DNA of 64,000 nt from Dyadobacter diqingensis. Lineage in GTDB: Bacteria; Bacteroidota; Bacteroidia; Cytophagales; Spirosomataceae. The notes beneath the pieces were generated by a model that was not told where the DNA came from, ran no database searches, and worked only from the letters and a program-made list of their open reading frames with translations. Every line of letters starts with the position of its first letter. Position 1 is the first letter of the stretch. Positions 55,024 to 64,000 of this stretch are shown here, one piece after another. The position numbers and the translations under genes are program-made. Location of the stretch: positions 496,001 through 560,000 of the forward strand of contig NZ_JAMXKF010000004.1 of NCBI RefSeq assembly GCF_024220585.1, read 5' to 3'.

Positions 55024-55100
55024 TGAAAATGAAATTTGGTTTGAGTTCTCGCCTAGCTCTAAAAAAATCGCGCCTCGACAAGATCCCGACAGATCAAATA

Positions 55101-57221
55101 CTAGATACCTTTCATACTTAATGCGATTCTTTTCCTGCCCAGGTCAACTTCCGTCACTTTCACGGTCACGATCTGCTGCAACTTCACCACTTCGTTCGGA
55201 TCCTTCACATAACGATCCGCCAGCTGAGAAAGATGAACAAGACCATCCTGCTTGACACCGACATCAACAAACGCTCCGAACGCAGTGATGTTCGTAACGA
55301 TTCCGGGAAGTACCATTCCGACGCGTAAGTCCTCAGGTTTGCGCACAGCATTATCAAATTCAAATTTTTTCACTGGCGTCCGTGGATCTCTCGATGGTTT
55401 TTCAAGCTCCTGTAAGATATCCTTCAAGGTAGGAAGTCCCACATTATCAGTTACATACTTCGCAGGATTTATCTGCTTGCGCAATTCCGGTTTTTGAACG
55501 AGATCTTTCACAGTTGCACCGACATCGCTGGCCATCCGCTCAACGATCGGATAACTTTCCGGATGTACTGCGCTGTTATCCAGTGGATTAACCCCATTTT
55601 CAATCCGTAAAAATCCGGCCGCTTGTTCGAACGCTTTTGCGCCGAGCCTTGGCACTTTTAAAAGTTGTTGTCTCGATTTGAAATTGCCATTTTTCGACCT
55701 AAAATCCACGATATTCTGCGCCAGAGCGGGTCCCAGGCCAGATACATAGCGCAATAAGTGCTTACTTGACGTGTTGAGATTTACGCCTACGGAATTTACG
55801 CAGCTTTCTACGACTACATCCAAAGCATTCTTCAATGCATTTTGGTCGACATCGTGCTGGTACTGTCCGACACCGATAGATTTCGGGTCAATTTTTACAA
55901 GTTCAGCCAACGGGTCCATTAATCTGCGGCCAATTGAAACAGAGCCACGAACGGTTACATCTTTGTCGGGAAATTCTTCCCTCGCTACATCCGATGCCGA
56001 GTAAATAGAAGCGCCCTGCTCACTCACCATGAACAAACCGATTTCATTTTCTTTGCCAGCGGACGACAGAAGTTTCTTGACAAAATCCTCGGTTTCCCTT
56101 CCGGCTGTCCCGTTACCTACCGCGATCGCTTCGACCTTATATTTTTGAATCAGCTCCGATAAAGTATAATTTGCCTCGGCTGATTTATCAAACGGATAAA
56201 TTACTTTGTCGGCCAACAAATTTCCCTGACTATCCAAAACTACAACCTTGCAGCCCGTGCGGTAACCCGGGTCAATAGCCAGGACATTTTTTTGTCCGAG
56301 CGGAGAAGCTAGTAAAAGCTGACGCAAATTTTCCGTAAAAATCTGGATGGCGTACAAATCGGCTTTTTCCTTTGAAAGATTTGAAAATTCGGTTTCAATA
56401 CCAGGTTTTAATAACCTTTTATAACTGTCGCTGATAGCCAGTTCAAGCTGATCCTTGCTCCCTGATGTTCCCTTCAAAAAAATCCGGTCCAGATTTTCGA
56501 TCGCCTGGTCTTCATCCGGCGAAATATCAACACTTAAAAAACCTTCTTCTTCCCCGCGTCTTAACGCCAGAAGGCGGTGCGAAGGAATTCTTGAAAGCGG
56601 TTCCGAAAATTCGAAGTAGTCACGATACTTGGCTCCCTCTTCTTCCTTTTTCTTTTTCACCTTAGAAGTGATCACGGCATTCCGCTGAAAAACCGAACGC
56701 ACACGACTCCGAGCATCCTGGTTTTCGCTGATCCATTCAGCAATAATATCCCGGGCTCCCTGCAATGCAGCATCGACATTCTCGACCTGATCATTCAGAT
56801 AACTCAATGCTTTTCGTTCCGGATCAGATTCTTTTCCCGCGAAAATAAGTTGAGCCAAAGGTTCAAGCCCTTTTTCCACAGCCATCGAGGCGCGCGTTTT
56901 TCTTTTTTGTTTGTATGGTAAATAAAGATCCTCCAATTCGACCATGGAGAAAACGCCTGAAATTTGTTTTTTTAACTCGGGCGTAAGTTTACCCTGTTCC
57001 TCAATATTTTTCAAAATTGCTTCCCGGCGTTTCTCAACTTCCTGTTGTTTCACATAAGCATCTTTGATCGCACCGATCTGTACTTCATCCAGTCCGCCGG
57101 TTGCTTCTTTACGATAGCGGGAAATAAAAGGAAGCGTGGCCCCTTCGTCAAATAATTGTATGGTATTGCGTACCTGTTTTTCAGAAATACTGGTTTGTTG
57201 GGCAATCAGGGGGTAATTCAT
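55101..57221 (-). CDS. tex: Tex family S1 RNA-binding protein (transcription accessory)
   Basis: The 706-residue protein has the Tex order. The N-terminal helical domain (~1-180, PFISRYRKEATGGLDEVQI) is followed by the YqgF-like nuclease fold (~315-420, VLAIDPGYRTGCKVVVLD), helix-hairpin-helix (~480-560, SGLGPALAQNIVDFRSKNG), and an S1 domain (~630-705, LPGIVTNITAFGAFVDVGVKQDGLVHLSQ). Tex binds RNA and helps transcription in pathogens. It is a single-gene unit of typical length, with all domains intact. Confidence 0.96.
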   Translation of the reverse strand: MNYPLIAQQTSISEKQVRNTIQLFDEGATLPFISRYRKEATGGLDEVQIGAIKDAYVKQQEVEKRREAILKNIEEQGKLTPELKKQISGVFSMVELEDLYLPYKQKRKTRASMAVEKGLEPLAQLIFAGKESDPERKALSYLNDQVENVDAALQGARDIIAEWISENQDARSRVRSVFQRNAVITSKVKKKKEEEGAKYRDYFEFSEPLSRIPSHRLLALRRGEEEGFLSVDISPDEDQAIENLDRIFLKGTSGSKDQLELAISDSYKRLLKPGIETEFSNLSKEKADLYAIQIFTENLRQLLLASPLGQKNVLAIDPGYRTGCKVVVLDSQGNLLADKVIYPFDKSAEANYTLSELIQKYKVEAIAVGNGTAGRETEDFVKKLLSSAGKENEIGLFMVSEQGASIYSASDVAREEFPDKDVTVRGSVSIGRRLMDPLAELVKIDPKSIGVGQYQHDVDQNALKNALDVVVESCVNSVGVNLNTSSKHLLRYVSGLGPALAQNIVDFRSKNGNFKSRQQLLKVPRLGAKAFEQAAGFLRIENGVNPLDNSAVHPESYPIVERMASDVGATVKDLVQKPELRKQINPAKYVTDNVGLPTLKDILQELEKPSRDPRTPVKKFEFDNAVRKPEDLRVGMVLPGIVTNITAFGAFVDVGVKQDGLVHLSQLADRYVKDPNEVVKLQQIVTVKVTEVDLGRKRIALSMKGI

Positions 57222-57397
57222 GACAAAATTTTAACATGTGATAATCCGTTCGTAAATGTAGTGAGTCCTTTCAATACATACTCATTTATTATAAAAAAGA
57301 CTTTTTACAAAATAAACAGGCCAGAAATGAGCTGAATATTATCCGAAATAATATTCAAATTGCAACTATTCCAGATCTATCCCGTCAACCAGCAAAA

Positions 57398-57991
57398 ATG
57401 AAATTAACTAAAAAATTCGCCGGCATTTTTTTAATCACCTTCCTTATTTCCTGTTCAACTTTGTCTGCTCAGAAAATTCTGGTCAGGACAGACCAGGGCG
57501 ACATTCGGCTGGAATTATATCCCGAAAAAGCGCCGATTACCTGCAAAAATTTTCTAAGATACGTTGACGAAAAAAAATATGACGGTGCGATTTTCTACCG
57601 GGTTGTACGCATGAACAATCAGCCTGATAAAAAAGTAAAAATTGAAGTTATCCAAGGCGGACTACAAAACGACACGACCGGAAATTTTTTACCCATTGCG
57701 CATGAATCTACAAACATCACCAAAATCAAACATCAAAACGGGACTTTATCGATGGCACGCACAATCCCCGGAAGCGCAACGTCTGAGTTTTTTATCTGTA
57801 TTAACGATCAACCTGAACTCGACTTTTCCGGAAAAAGAAACCCTGACAGACAAGGTTTTGCGGCATTTGGAAAAGTAATTTCAGGAATGAATGTTGTACA
57901 AAAAATCCAACGGGGAGAAACGGGAGAAGGGGAGAAAATGCAGTCGTTGAAACAGCCCGTCAAAATTATCAGTATGAGTAGAATCAACTAA
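57398..57991 (+). CDS. Cyclophilin-type peptidyl-prolyl isomerase, lipoprotein
   Basis: This 197-residue protein has a lipoprotein signal peptide with Cys19 (FLISC). The cyclophilin domain covers ~28-190: DQGDIRLELYPEKAPITCKNFLRYVDE, QGGLQND, GTLSMART, and SATSEFFICINDQPELDF. It isomerises proline bonds in the periplasm. The active-site Arg and Phe positions look conserved (FYRVVR, SEFFICI). It is divergent from tex (176-base gap). Confidence 0.93.
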   Translation: MKLTKKFAGIFLITFLISCSTLSAQKILVRTDQGDIRLELYPEKAPITCKNFLRYVDEKKYDGAIFYRVVRMNNQPDKKVKIEVIQGGLQNDTTGNFLPIAHESTNITKIKHQNGTLSMARTIPGSATSEFFICINDQPELDFSGKRNPDRQGFAAFGKVISGMNVVQKIQRGETGEGEKMQSLKQPVKIISMSRIN

Positions 57992-58051
57992 AAGATATCA
58001 CTTAGAAGAAGCAATACCTTTTAACAAATTATAACTTTTTGAATATATAAA

Positions 58052-58282
58052 CTATCGCCATAAATTATTCTTTTCTGCGATCTCTTCTTCGCTTTCTCGC
58101 CGTGGTTTAACGTTGGTACCCGGAACAACCTCGGGCGCGTCCGTCCCTGGGACATCGGGGGTCGGGTTAAGTGGAGGCATTTGTGTTGGATGTTTCGGAT
58201 CCGGAAAACTTGCGGGCTCCTGATCTCCGGGTGACTCATTCATAATGACGCCAAACAGGTCGTTAAATTGAAATTCAAGCAT
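58052..58282 (-). CDS. Small proline-rich hypothetical protein
   Basis: This 76-residue frame begins MLEFQFNDLFGVIMNESPGD and becomes Pro/Asp/Glu-rich (NPTPDVPGTDAPEVVPGT). A start at MNESPGD (58243) would give 63 residues. There is no known domain or signal peptide. The upstream gap contains no promoter I can name. Small Pro-rich proteins of this kind occur in the phylum, but this could be chance. Confidence 0.45.
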   Translation of the reverse strand: MLEFQFNDLFGVIMNESPGDQEPASFPDPKHPTQMPPLNPTPDVPGTDAPEVVPGTNVKPRRESEEEIAEKNNLWR

Positions 58283-58402
58283 GTTTCTTTTAGTTTGATG
58301 ATGAATAGTATTACATAACTTTATAAAAACTATGCCCGGAACTCGCCTAAACCGTTTCGATCGCGTAGATCCCAGACAATCAAAGCATAACTTCCGTCTC
58401 AG

Positions 58403-58984
58403 ATGAACCCGATTGATCAGCTAAAAGCAGCACTATCTTCATTTACCGAAATCCCGGACGAGGAGTTTCATTTTTTCAGCAAGAACCTGCAAATAAAGTC
58501 GTTCGAAAACGGTACGTTTTTATGTCGTGAAGGCCAAATTGAACAACATATTTTCTTTCTATTGAGCGGTGCGACCAGAAATTATTTTACACGGGATGGA
58601 AAAGAATTCACTGTCGGATTCCATTTTGAAGACGAATTCATCACTGCTTTCTACTCTCTCCTCACCCGTGAGCCATCTCCTGTTTCAATTGAGGTTATAC
58701 AAAGTTCCAGAACGTTCTTAATTCCTCGTGCATTTCTCTATGATTTTTATGATAAATTCAAAACCGGTGAAAGAATTGGCAGACTTATCGCCGAAGCACA
58801 ATACATCAAGAGATTAGAAAGAGAAATGGAATTGTTGTCGCTAACCGCTGAGCAGCGTTATGCAAAATTGATGGAGCGCAATCCTGCACTGGTACAAGGC
58901 ATTTCGATCAAACACCTTTCTTCTTACCTGGGAATTCAGCCTGAAAGTTTGAGCAGAATCCGCAAGCAATTTGCTCGAAACTAA
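58403..58984 (+). CDS. Crp/Fnr family transcriptional regulator
   Basis: The 193-residue protein has a cNMP-binding beta-roll (~20-115; LCREGQIEQHIFFLLSGATRNYF) and a C-terminal helix-turn-helix (~150-190, ISIKHLSSYLGIQPESLSRIRKQF). The cysteine pattern for an iron-sulphur cluster is absent, so it is a Crp-like rather than Fnr-like regulator. It is followed directly by a DoxX-type gene, DUF2141 and SDR genes in the same direction, the likely regulon. Confidence 0.92.
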   Translation: MNPIDQLKAALSSFTEIPDEEFHFFSKNLQIKSFENGTFLCREGQIEQHIFFLLSGATRNYFTRDGKEFTVGFHFEDEFITAFYSLLTREPSPVSIEVIQSSRTFLIPRAFLYDFYDKFKTGERIGRLIAEAQYIKRLEREMELLSLTAEQRYAKLMERNPALVQGISIKHLSSYLGIQPESLSRIRKQFARN

Positions 58985-59045
58985 CATATGTTATTCCGGC
59001 TCAATATTGGTTTCCTCAAATTTGCATGAACCAAACATTGTAACC

Positions 59046-59498
59046 ATGATCGTCCTCATTATTCTTTTTGCCACTTTTGGAGCCAGCGCAGGTGTTAACA
59101 AACTTATTTCCGGCGACTGGCAATACGTACTCAGTGGCAACATCGCGATGTTTCTTATGCTTTGCTTTACGGCAGCCGGGCATTTTAAATTTTCTGCAGG
59201 TATGGAACAAATGATCCCTAAATTTATTCCACAGAAAAGAGAGCTGGTTCTTACCACCGGTTTGCTAGAAATACTGGCTGGCGTGGCTTTACTTTTTCCA
59301 GCGTTACGTCAGACGACCGGCTTGTTACTGATCCTGTTTTTTATCCTTATATTACCTGCCAATATCAACGCAGCCATTCACCACATTGATTACCAAAAAG
59401 CAACATTTGATGGGCACGGGCCGGAATATTTGTGGTTCCGCATTCCAATGCAGGCCTTGTTGATTTTTTGGGTATGGTTTTTTGCAGTTAAAAGTTAA
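59046..59498 (+). CDS. DoxX-like membrane protein
   Basis: From ATG 59046 (MIVLIILFATFGASAGVNKL) the 150-residue protein has four membrane helices near 3-20, 32-50, 75-115 and 130-150. It resembles small DoxX-related membrane proteins with RELVLTTGLLEILAGVALLFP. An earlier start at 58971 would overlap the Crp gene. The gene lies 61 bases after the Crp/Fnr regulator. Function unknown. Confidence 0.85.
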   Translation: MIVLIILFATFGASAGVNKLISGDWQYVLSGNIAMFLMLCFTAAGHFKFSAGMEQMIPKFIPQKRELVLTTGLLEILAGVALLFPALRQTTGLLLILFFILILPANINAAIHHIDYQKATFDGHGPEYLWFRIPMQALLIFWVWFFAVKS

Positions 59499-59519
59499 AC
59501 TTCTATCAAACAACGTTTT

Positions 59520-59954
59520 ATGCCACACGCAAAATTATTTTTACTCATTACACTTTCAATGGTCACAGTTGCCGGCTGCTTTGCCCAAAATACAAAACAG
59601 ACCGTTGTTGTAACTAATATCAAAAGTAAAAAAGGTAAATTGATGATTGGCTGGTACAGCAATGAAGCCAGTTACGATGAAAGGAAAAACCCGATCTTTA
59701 AAAAGAAGGCTGATGTCGATAAGCAAGGCCGGGTTTCTGTCGTCTTTGACAATATTCCATCAGGTAAGTATGCGATTTCTGTTTATCTGGATGAAAACGA
59801 AAATGATCAGATGGACACAAATTTTCTTGGAATTCCAAAAGAGCAATATGGTTTCTCAAACAACATATTGCCGGCGACGCGTGCTGCCAATTTTAGTGAA
59901 GCGGTTTTTGAAATCACCAACAAACCCTCTGAAATCCTGATCCGTTTGAAATAA
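59520..59954 (+). CDS. DUF2141 domain exported protein
   Basis: The 144-residue protein has a signal peptide (KLFLLITLSMVTVAGCFAQ; lipid attachment at Cys is possible, GC-F). The body matches DUF2141: VVVTNIKSKKGKLMIGWYSNEASYD and IPSGKYAISVYLDENENDQMDTNFLGIPKEQYGFSNN. Such proteins are secreted beta-sandwiches of unknown role, often near redox or oxidoreductase genes. It lies 21 bases after the DoxX-like gene and 39 before the SDR gene. Confidence 0.9.
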   Translation: MPHAKLFLLITLSMVTVAGCFAQNTKQTVVVTNIKSKKGKLMIGWYSNEASYDERKNPIFKKKADVDKQGRVSVVFDNIPSGKYAISVYLDENENDQMDTNFLGIPKEQYGFSNNILPATRAANFSEAVFEITNKPSEILIRLK

Positions 59955-59993
59955 AACAATGAAAAATAACCACTTGCAAAGTCGAACCTGAAA

Positions 59994-60689
59994 ATGAAAA
60001 ATTATCTGATCATCGGAGGAACAAAGGGAATTGGGCTAAAAACAATTGAGTTGCTTGGTCATGATTGTAAAATTTACAGTGTTTCAAGAGGCGAAAATGA
60101 AGATAAGCAGGAAAATATCGCGCACTATCAGCTTGATATCACAAAAGAGGATTTATCAAAACTGGATCCCCTCCCTTCCGAGATTCACGGCCTGGTTTAT
60201 TGCCCGGGGAGTATTAACCTGAAGCCTTTTGCAAGGTTTTCCGAGACCGATTTCCTGAATGATTTCCATCAGAATGTTTTGGGTGCGATCCGCATTATCC
60301 AGTTCATACTGCCAAGACTTAAGGCTGCAAACGGGAGCAGTATTGTGTTGTACAGTACGGTAGCTGCCAGATTAGGGATGAATTTTCACAGTTCCGTTGC
60401 CGTTTCCAAATCAGCAATTGAAGGTCTGACACGGTCGCTGGCAGCCGAATTTGCGCCAAATAAAATCAGGGTTAATGCAATTGCACCATCACTGACCGAC
60501 ACACCATTGGCGGCTCCCTTATTAAATACGCCCGAAAAAATTGAAGCCAACAACAAACGACATCCTTTGCAAAGAATCGGTCAACCGGACGACATTGCCG
60601 CTATGACTGTATTTTTACTTTCAGAACAAGCCGGCTGGATCACCGGACAAACATTGAATATCGACGGAGGGATGAGTACTTTAAAGTAA
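59994..60689 (+). CDS. Short-chain dehydrogenase/reductase
   Basis: The 231-residue SDR has GGTKGIGLKTIE (glycine motif), catalytic Ser in VLYSTVAARLG, and YxxxK replaced by SVAVSKSAIEG: the tyrosine position appears to be Ser/Val. The C-terminal segment GWITGQTLNIDGGMSTL is classical. The missing Tyr casts doubt on normal catalysis, so the protein may be a divergent or regulatory SDR. It closes the Crp-DoxX-DUF2141 cluster. Confidence 0.88.
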   Translation: MKNYLIIGGTKGIGLKTIELLGHDCKIYSVSRGENEDKQENIAHYQLDITKEDLSKLDPLPSEIHGLVYCPGSINLKPFARFSETDFLNDFHQNVLGAIRIIQFILPRLKAANGSSIVLYSTVAARLGMNFHSSVAVSKSAIEGLTRSLAAEFAPNKIRVNAIAPSLTDTPLAAPLLNTPEKIEANNKRHPLQRIGQPDDIAAMTVFLLSEQAGWITGQTLNIDGGMSTLK

Positions 60690-60831
60690 TTTTCCGTTAA
60701 CTAATATTGTTAACCGTTAACTCAATTCAGGTAGGTTCAGAAAATTTACAGCTTTAAATTTCCGCAAAATATCTGTGAATCAATATTTTACAACAACACA
60801 AAGCAGATAAAAAACCTAAACCTGTTAACGG

Positions 60832-61110
60832 ATGATTTTCTTCTGGATATTCTGGTGCATCGACGCCATTATCGCACTTACCGTATTATATTTTTTCGGC
60901 GAAGGCCTTGCCGACCATACCATTTCGGCTTCCAACATCGGCTCGTGGCTTTTGCTATTACTTATTCCAGCCATTATACTTGGCATTGGATATGTCCTCA
61001 AATCCAACAACGAGCTTATGTGGGCCAAGGTTATCGTATCCCTAATGGCAATTCCCGGCCTGCTATTTGGTGTTTTTGCCTTGTATCTTGGAAATCAGAA
61101 CTGGCAGTAA
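60832..61110 (+). CDS. Small three-helix membrane protein
   Basis: The 92-residue protein is almost wholly membrane-embedded: helices near 2-22 (FFWIFWCIDAIIALTVLYFF), 36-55 (IGSWLLLLLIPAIILGIGYV) and 66-86 (VIVSLMAIPGLLFGVFALYL). No family can be stated; some databases label similar sequences as osmoprotectant transporter subunits, without proof. It lies 142 bases after the SDR gene and is convergent with the DUF1501 gene. Confidence 0.75.
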   Translation: MIFFWIFWCIDAIIALTVLYFFGEGLADHTISASNIGSWLLLLLIPAIILGIGYVLKSNNELMWAKVIVSLMAIPGLLFGVFALYLGNQNWQ

Positions 61111-61131
61111 TGGTTACACGTGATCACAAAA

Positions 61132-62652
61132 TCAGCCGGTAATGTTCACGTTGAAATCTCCAAGAAATTTCAGCTCGCCATCCACCTGCAAATTTTTAGC
61201 TGTAATATTTTGTCCAACTTCAATGATGTGTCCGGCATTGACCACAATTTTCTCAACCGAAGACGGAACGCGCCCATTCGACCAGATCTCCGGATTGGGC
61301 CATGCGCCCGAGGCAATGGTTTGTACAGTATCGGAAAAAAGTGATGTTGTTTTGAAGTTTTTAAAAAGCAACTGATCTGTTTTTGACGATGCGGTTCCAA
61401 ACCAATCGTTAAGAATATCGGCATAAACCCTGCGGAAATCGATCTGCATTTTAATATCTCTGTTTGTCTCCCACGACTGCGGATTTACAGGCAATAAACC
61501 GTTAACCAAATCCGGATTCGTACCAACAACCTGTCTTTTTATACCAGTCCCAAACACAAACATTGGCGCCCCAACCCCGTGATCTGTTCCTTTGGAAGCA
61601 TTGGAAGTAGCCCGTCTGCCAAAATCTGAGAACGTCATACCTATTACTTTATCCTCCGTGCCCTGTAATTTCAGATCGTTTTGAAATGCCGCGATGCCGT
61701 CAGATAGTTTTTTGAGTAACTGCGCATGAACACCATCAGTGTTAACATTCGTAACCTGCCCGGCATGGGTGTCAAAGCCGCCCATCTCTACATAATAGAT
61801 CTTCGATTTTAATCCACCATGAATTAGTCTCGCCACAATCTTCAATTGCTCAGCAAGGTCATTACCCAGTGAAGCATCAGGATACACTGCAAGATTTCTC
61901 CCGGCATCCGCCGCTGCTTTAATTTCGGCAGCATATCCGACCGCTGAAAGTTGCTGCTGTCGGATGTATCCGATTAAATCCCCAGCGTCACAACATGGCA
62001 AGTCAGTGTCAGACGGTACCTGAGATCCTATTAATTGGTAAAAAGTCGTCGGGTCCTTTATTGATATTCCCATTGACTGCGTGGTTCCAAGTAAGGTTGT
62101 AGTTCCCATGGGGCCTATTTGCACGGCCAACGGGTCTTCCATCTCGTTGTTAGGGTAATTTAAAGGGTATCCTTGAAACCTGTCGTTAAGATACCGCCCC
62201 GCCCAACCGGAAGATGAAAACTGTTCTGAATCAACACCTGTCATCCAAATATCAGTAGAACGAATGTGCGATAAATTGGGATTTGGATATGACACAGAGT
62301 GTACTATTGCCAGTTTACCTTGATTGTACATTTCTCTCATACCGGTCATTACCGGATGTAACCCGGTCTCCAAATTTCCGGATAACCCCAGAACCTGATT
62401 TTCCGGAATTGCGATGTTGCTTCTCAATCCATAATAGTCTGAGTAATGCTCCAAGGGAATTACCGTATTAAGTCCGTCATTTCCGCCACTTAAATATACT
62501 ATCACTACGATACGATCCGTATTCAAAGCTGCGGTTTTCATCAGGGACTGTACCAATCCTGAACTTTTTGCGAATGATTTCACGCCAAAGCCGTCAACCA
62601 TCACGGGTAAGAGCATAGACGAAGCTGCTGTAAAAAAGTCTCTTCTTTTCAT
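61132..62652 (-). CDS. DUF1501 domain protein with C-terminal beta extension
   Basis: The 506-residue protein starts MKRRDFFTAASSMLLPV, a twin-arginine-like signal (RR-D-F-F). Residues ~45-440 form DUF1501, a sulfatase-like fold (VIVYLSGGNDGLNTVIPLE; MGGFDTHAGQ; GMTFSDFGRR). The last ~60 residues (NPEIWSNGRVPSSVEKIVVNAGHIIEVGQ) read like a G8-type or similar all-beta sequence that DUF1501 proteins normally lack. It is 12 bases downstream of the DUF1800 gene on the same strand; these two families are a standard pair. Activity is unknown. Confidence 0.9.
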   Translation of the reverse strand: MKRRDFFTAASSMLLPVMVDGFGVKSFAKSSGLVQSLMKTAALNTDRIVVIVYLSGGNDGLNTVIPLEHYSDYYGLRSNIAIPENQVLGLSGNLETGLHPVMTGMREMYNQGKLAIVHSVSYPNPNLSHIRSTDIWMTGVDSEQFSSSGWAGRYLNDRFQGYPLNYPNNEMEDPLAVQIGPMGTTTLLGTTQSMGISIKDPTTFYQLIGSQVPSDTDLPCCDAGDLIGYIRQQQLSAVGYAAEIKAAADAGRNLAVYPDASLGNDLAEQLKIVARLIHGGLKSKIYYVEMGGFDTHAGQVTNVNTDGVHAQLLKKLSDGIAAFQNDLKLQGTEDKVIGMTFSDFGRRATSNASKGTDHGVGAPMFVFGTGIKRQVVGTNPDLVNGLLPVNPQSWETNRDIKMQIDFRRVYADILNDWFGTASSKTDQLLFKNFKTTSLFSDTVQTIASGAWPNPEIWSNGRVPSSVEKIVVNAGHIIEVGQNITAKNLQVDGELKFLGDFNVNITG

Positions 62653-62664
62653 GGGAAGTGCTTA

Positions 62665-64000
62665 TTAAAATACTTGATACTCAGCCATCCTAAACATATA
62701 TTTCATCAAGGCCTGACATCTCCCAATGACTGCGTTTCTCCATCCGGCGTCGGTCGGTGCAGCTCTGTATTTATTTAATTCAAAGATCCAGGTACTTCGC
62801 GGGACACTGCGCATCATGATTGTATCAATAAGAAAGTTTTTCTGAGATTCCGGCAATTCCAGTGCAAAAAAATTCTTCGAAAATTGAGCAAAAAGTTCTT
62901 CGCAGGGGATAGCAGGAGTACCTGCTACATCTGAAAAATTAGGCTGAATTTCTCTTATCCACTTATAAAAGTCTATTCCCAGCATATAACCCGGTTTAAT
63001 CTCAAGCCACGGATAAACCATCGCATCTGTATGAGCTCCGCGTATTCCCAGAGTAGTACCATTTATCCAGTTCTTGGAATATCCGGTTTGATAGTACGGA
63101 ACAGAACCAAAAACAAGTGGTTGGTCTAAAAACCTTAGTTGCATTGTATTCATACCCCATTCTTGAAATTGCATCATCCTTCGAAAAGGAGCAAATTCAG
63201 TTGTTATATCCGGAACAGGTTGATTTAAATGCCTCATCATACCAATCATGAATTCGGCAGGAGATTTGACAAGTGCTCCAACATTTCGGTTATCAAAGAA
63301 AATATCGCTAGTCAATAATCTTTTCAGCACTGGCGGAATGGCGTAATTATTTCCTGCGCTTGCGAAAAAAGTTGCAAGAGGCGTAATAACATTATCTTCT
63401 ATTTCTTGTGTCACATTAGAATTGACATACCATCGATAGAGCTTTCGACAGATAAACTTCGGCGTCTGGGGATGTCTTAAAAGCATGTCAATTAAATCTG
63501 CAACCTCCTCATCTCCGGCAGTAGCGCCACTCCTACCCGCTATCACGGTATTATTATATTTTCCAGAGAACGTTTTATTAGATACATCATGCCTGCTTGG
63601 AGTAAAAACGGATCCAATTGATGTAGATCCAGCAGCCCAAAGGTTAACATCCTGCCACCCGGTCAATACCTTTGCTGCTGCTTTAACATCGTCTTCGGTG
63701 TAGTTAGCATTACCAGCGAAATCCTTCTGCCCTACTGTAAACAACTCTTGTAACTCTCTCGCATAATTTTCGTTAGGACTCTCCTTAGTATTTGCATTTC
63801 CATTTTGAAAAACCAACATCCCAGGATCCTTTGTAATTGCAATTGTCATCGTACGAAAATTACCCATGGCATTCGCCCTAAGCAACCTGAGATACCTATC
63901 CGGAAATCTATAATCTCCTAATGAAGACTGAGCGACGACAAAGTGATTTTGCCAAAAAGCCGTCAGTTTCTCCAAAACAGATGGGTGACCGTTTTGCTCG
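62665..64000 (-). CDS. DUF1800 domain protein, partial at right edge
   Basis: The C-terminal 445 residues are in the window; the reading runs off the right edge (EQNGHPSVLEKLTAFWQNHF at the boundary). A TTG at 63975 is in frame but is most likely internal. DUF1800 motifs present are LEKLTAFWQNHFVVAQSSLG, RLLRANAMGNFRTM, PNENYARELQELFTVGQ, DDVKAAAKVLTGW, and HPQTPKFICRKLYRWYVN. These proteins pair with DUF1501 partners in many Bacteroidota and planctomycetes and are thought to work outside the cytoplasm. Activity is unknown. Confidence 0.93.
   Translation of the reverse strand, partial: EQNGHPSVLEKLTAFWQNHFVVAQSSLGDYRFPDRYLRLLRANAMGNFRTMTIAITKDPGMLVFQNGNANTKESPNENYARELQELFTVGQKDFAGNANYTEDDVKAAAKVLTGWQDVNLWAAGSTSIGSVFTPSRHDVSNKTFSGKYNNTVIAGRSGATAGDEEVADLIDMLLRHPQTPKFICRKLYRWYVNSNVTQEIEDNVITPLATFFASAGNNYAIPPVLKRLLTSDIFFDNRNVGALVKSPAEFMIGMMRHLNQPVPDITTEFAPFRRMMQFQEWGMNTMQLRFLDQPLVFGSVPYYQTGYSKNWINGTTLGIRGAHTDAMVYPWLEIKPGYMLGIDFYKWIREIQPNFSDVAGTPAIPCEELFAQFSKNFFALELPESQKNFLIDTIMMRSVPRSTWIFELNKYRAAPTDAGWRNAVIGRCQALMKYMFRMAEYQVF

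Overview
The window looks like chromosomal core sequence of a Bacteroidota bacterium, most likely a Cytophagales member close to Dyadobacter (genus is an inference from protein style, not a database match). The evidence is a SusC/SusD pair, type IX secretion (T9SS) sorting domains, a gliding-type C-terminal domain, a short RpoD without region 1.1, few Shine-Dalgarno sequences, and several promoters of the Bacteroidota type (TTTG or TTG, 19-20 bases, TAnnTTTG). No CRISPR array, prophage, insertion sequence, rRNA operon or recognisable defence island was seen.

Layout. 1-3.4 kb: start of a SusD lipoprotein and a full SusC/RagA receptor. 3.4-6.5 kb: a long spacer, a LysR regulator divergent from a small SRPBCC-like protein, and an XRE regulator whose promoter is packed with inverted repeats. 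6.6-9.7 kb: dapD, gapA, trmB. 9.7-17.9 kb: a leftward block with a giant TPR protein, a beta-barrel, a membrane protein joining an HU-like domain to a SPOR domain, a TonB-like protein and folC. 18-26.7 kb: TPR lipoprotein, menD, rpoD, pnp, rpsO, an LptF/G permease and a START-like protein. 26.9 kb: tRNA-Met. 27-33.4 kb: SDR, AraC and HxlR regulators, a DsbA-like protein, an ABC exporter and a 2OG-Fe(II) oxygenase. 33.4-45.8 kb: housekeeping (holA, SlyD-like FKBP, dCMP deaminase, comEC, phoH, dnaB, rlmD) mixed with an acetyltransferase, a DUF922 protein and a secreted pappalysin-type protease. 45.9-54.5 kb: a large T9SS type-B adhesin-like protein, DoxX, an Rrf2 regulator with its NAD(P)-binding partner, a DOPA-dioxygenase-type enzyme, a YafY/WYL regulator, an AHSA1-like protein and a porin. 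54.5-64 kb: SRPBCC protein, Tex, a cyclophilin lipoprotein, a Crp/Fnr-DoxX-DUF2141-SDR cluster, and a DUF1501/DUF1800 operon cut by the right edge.

The best candidate for an under-described system is the leftward block at 11-18 kb. It would connect a cytoplasmic HU-like DNA-binding fold through one membrane helix to a periplasmic SPOR (septal peptidoglycan) domain, next to a periplasmic TPR solenoid, an outer-membrane barrel and a TonB-like protein. Other points of interest are regulatory: stacked dyads over the XRE promoter, an operator abutting the Rrf2 start codon, a 47-base element shared by the HxlR and ABC transporter promoters, a possible small RNA at 30.5-30.66 kb, and AT-rich spacers that carry long hairpins.
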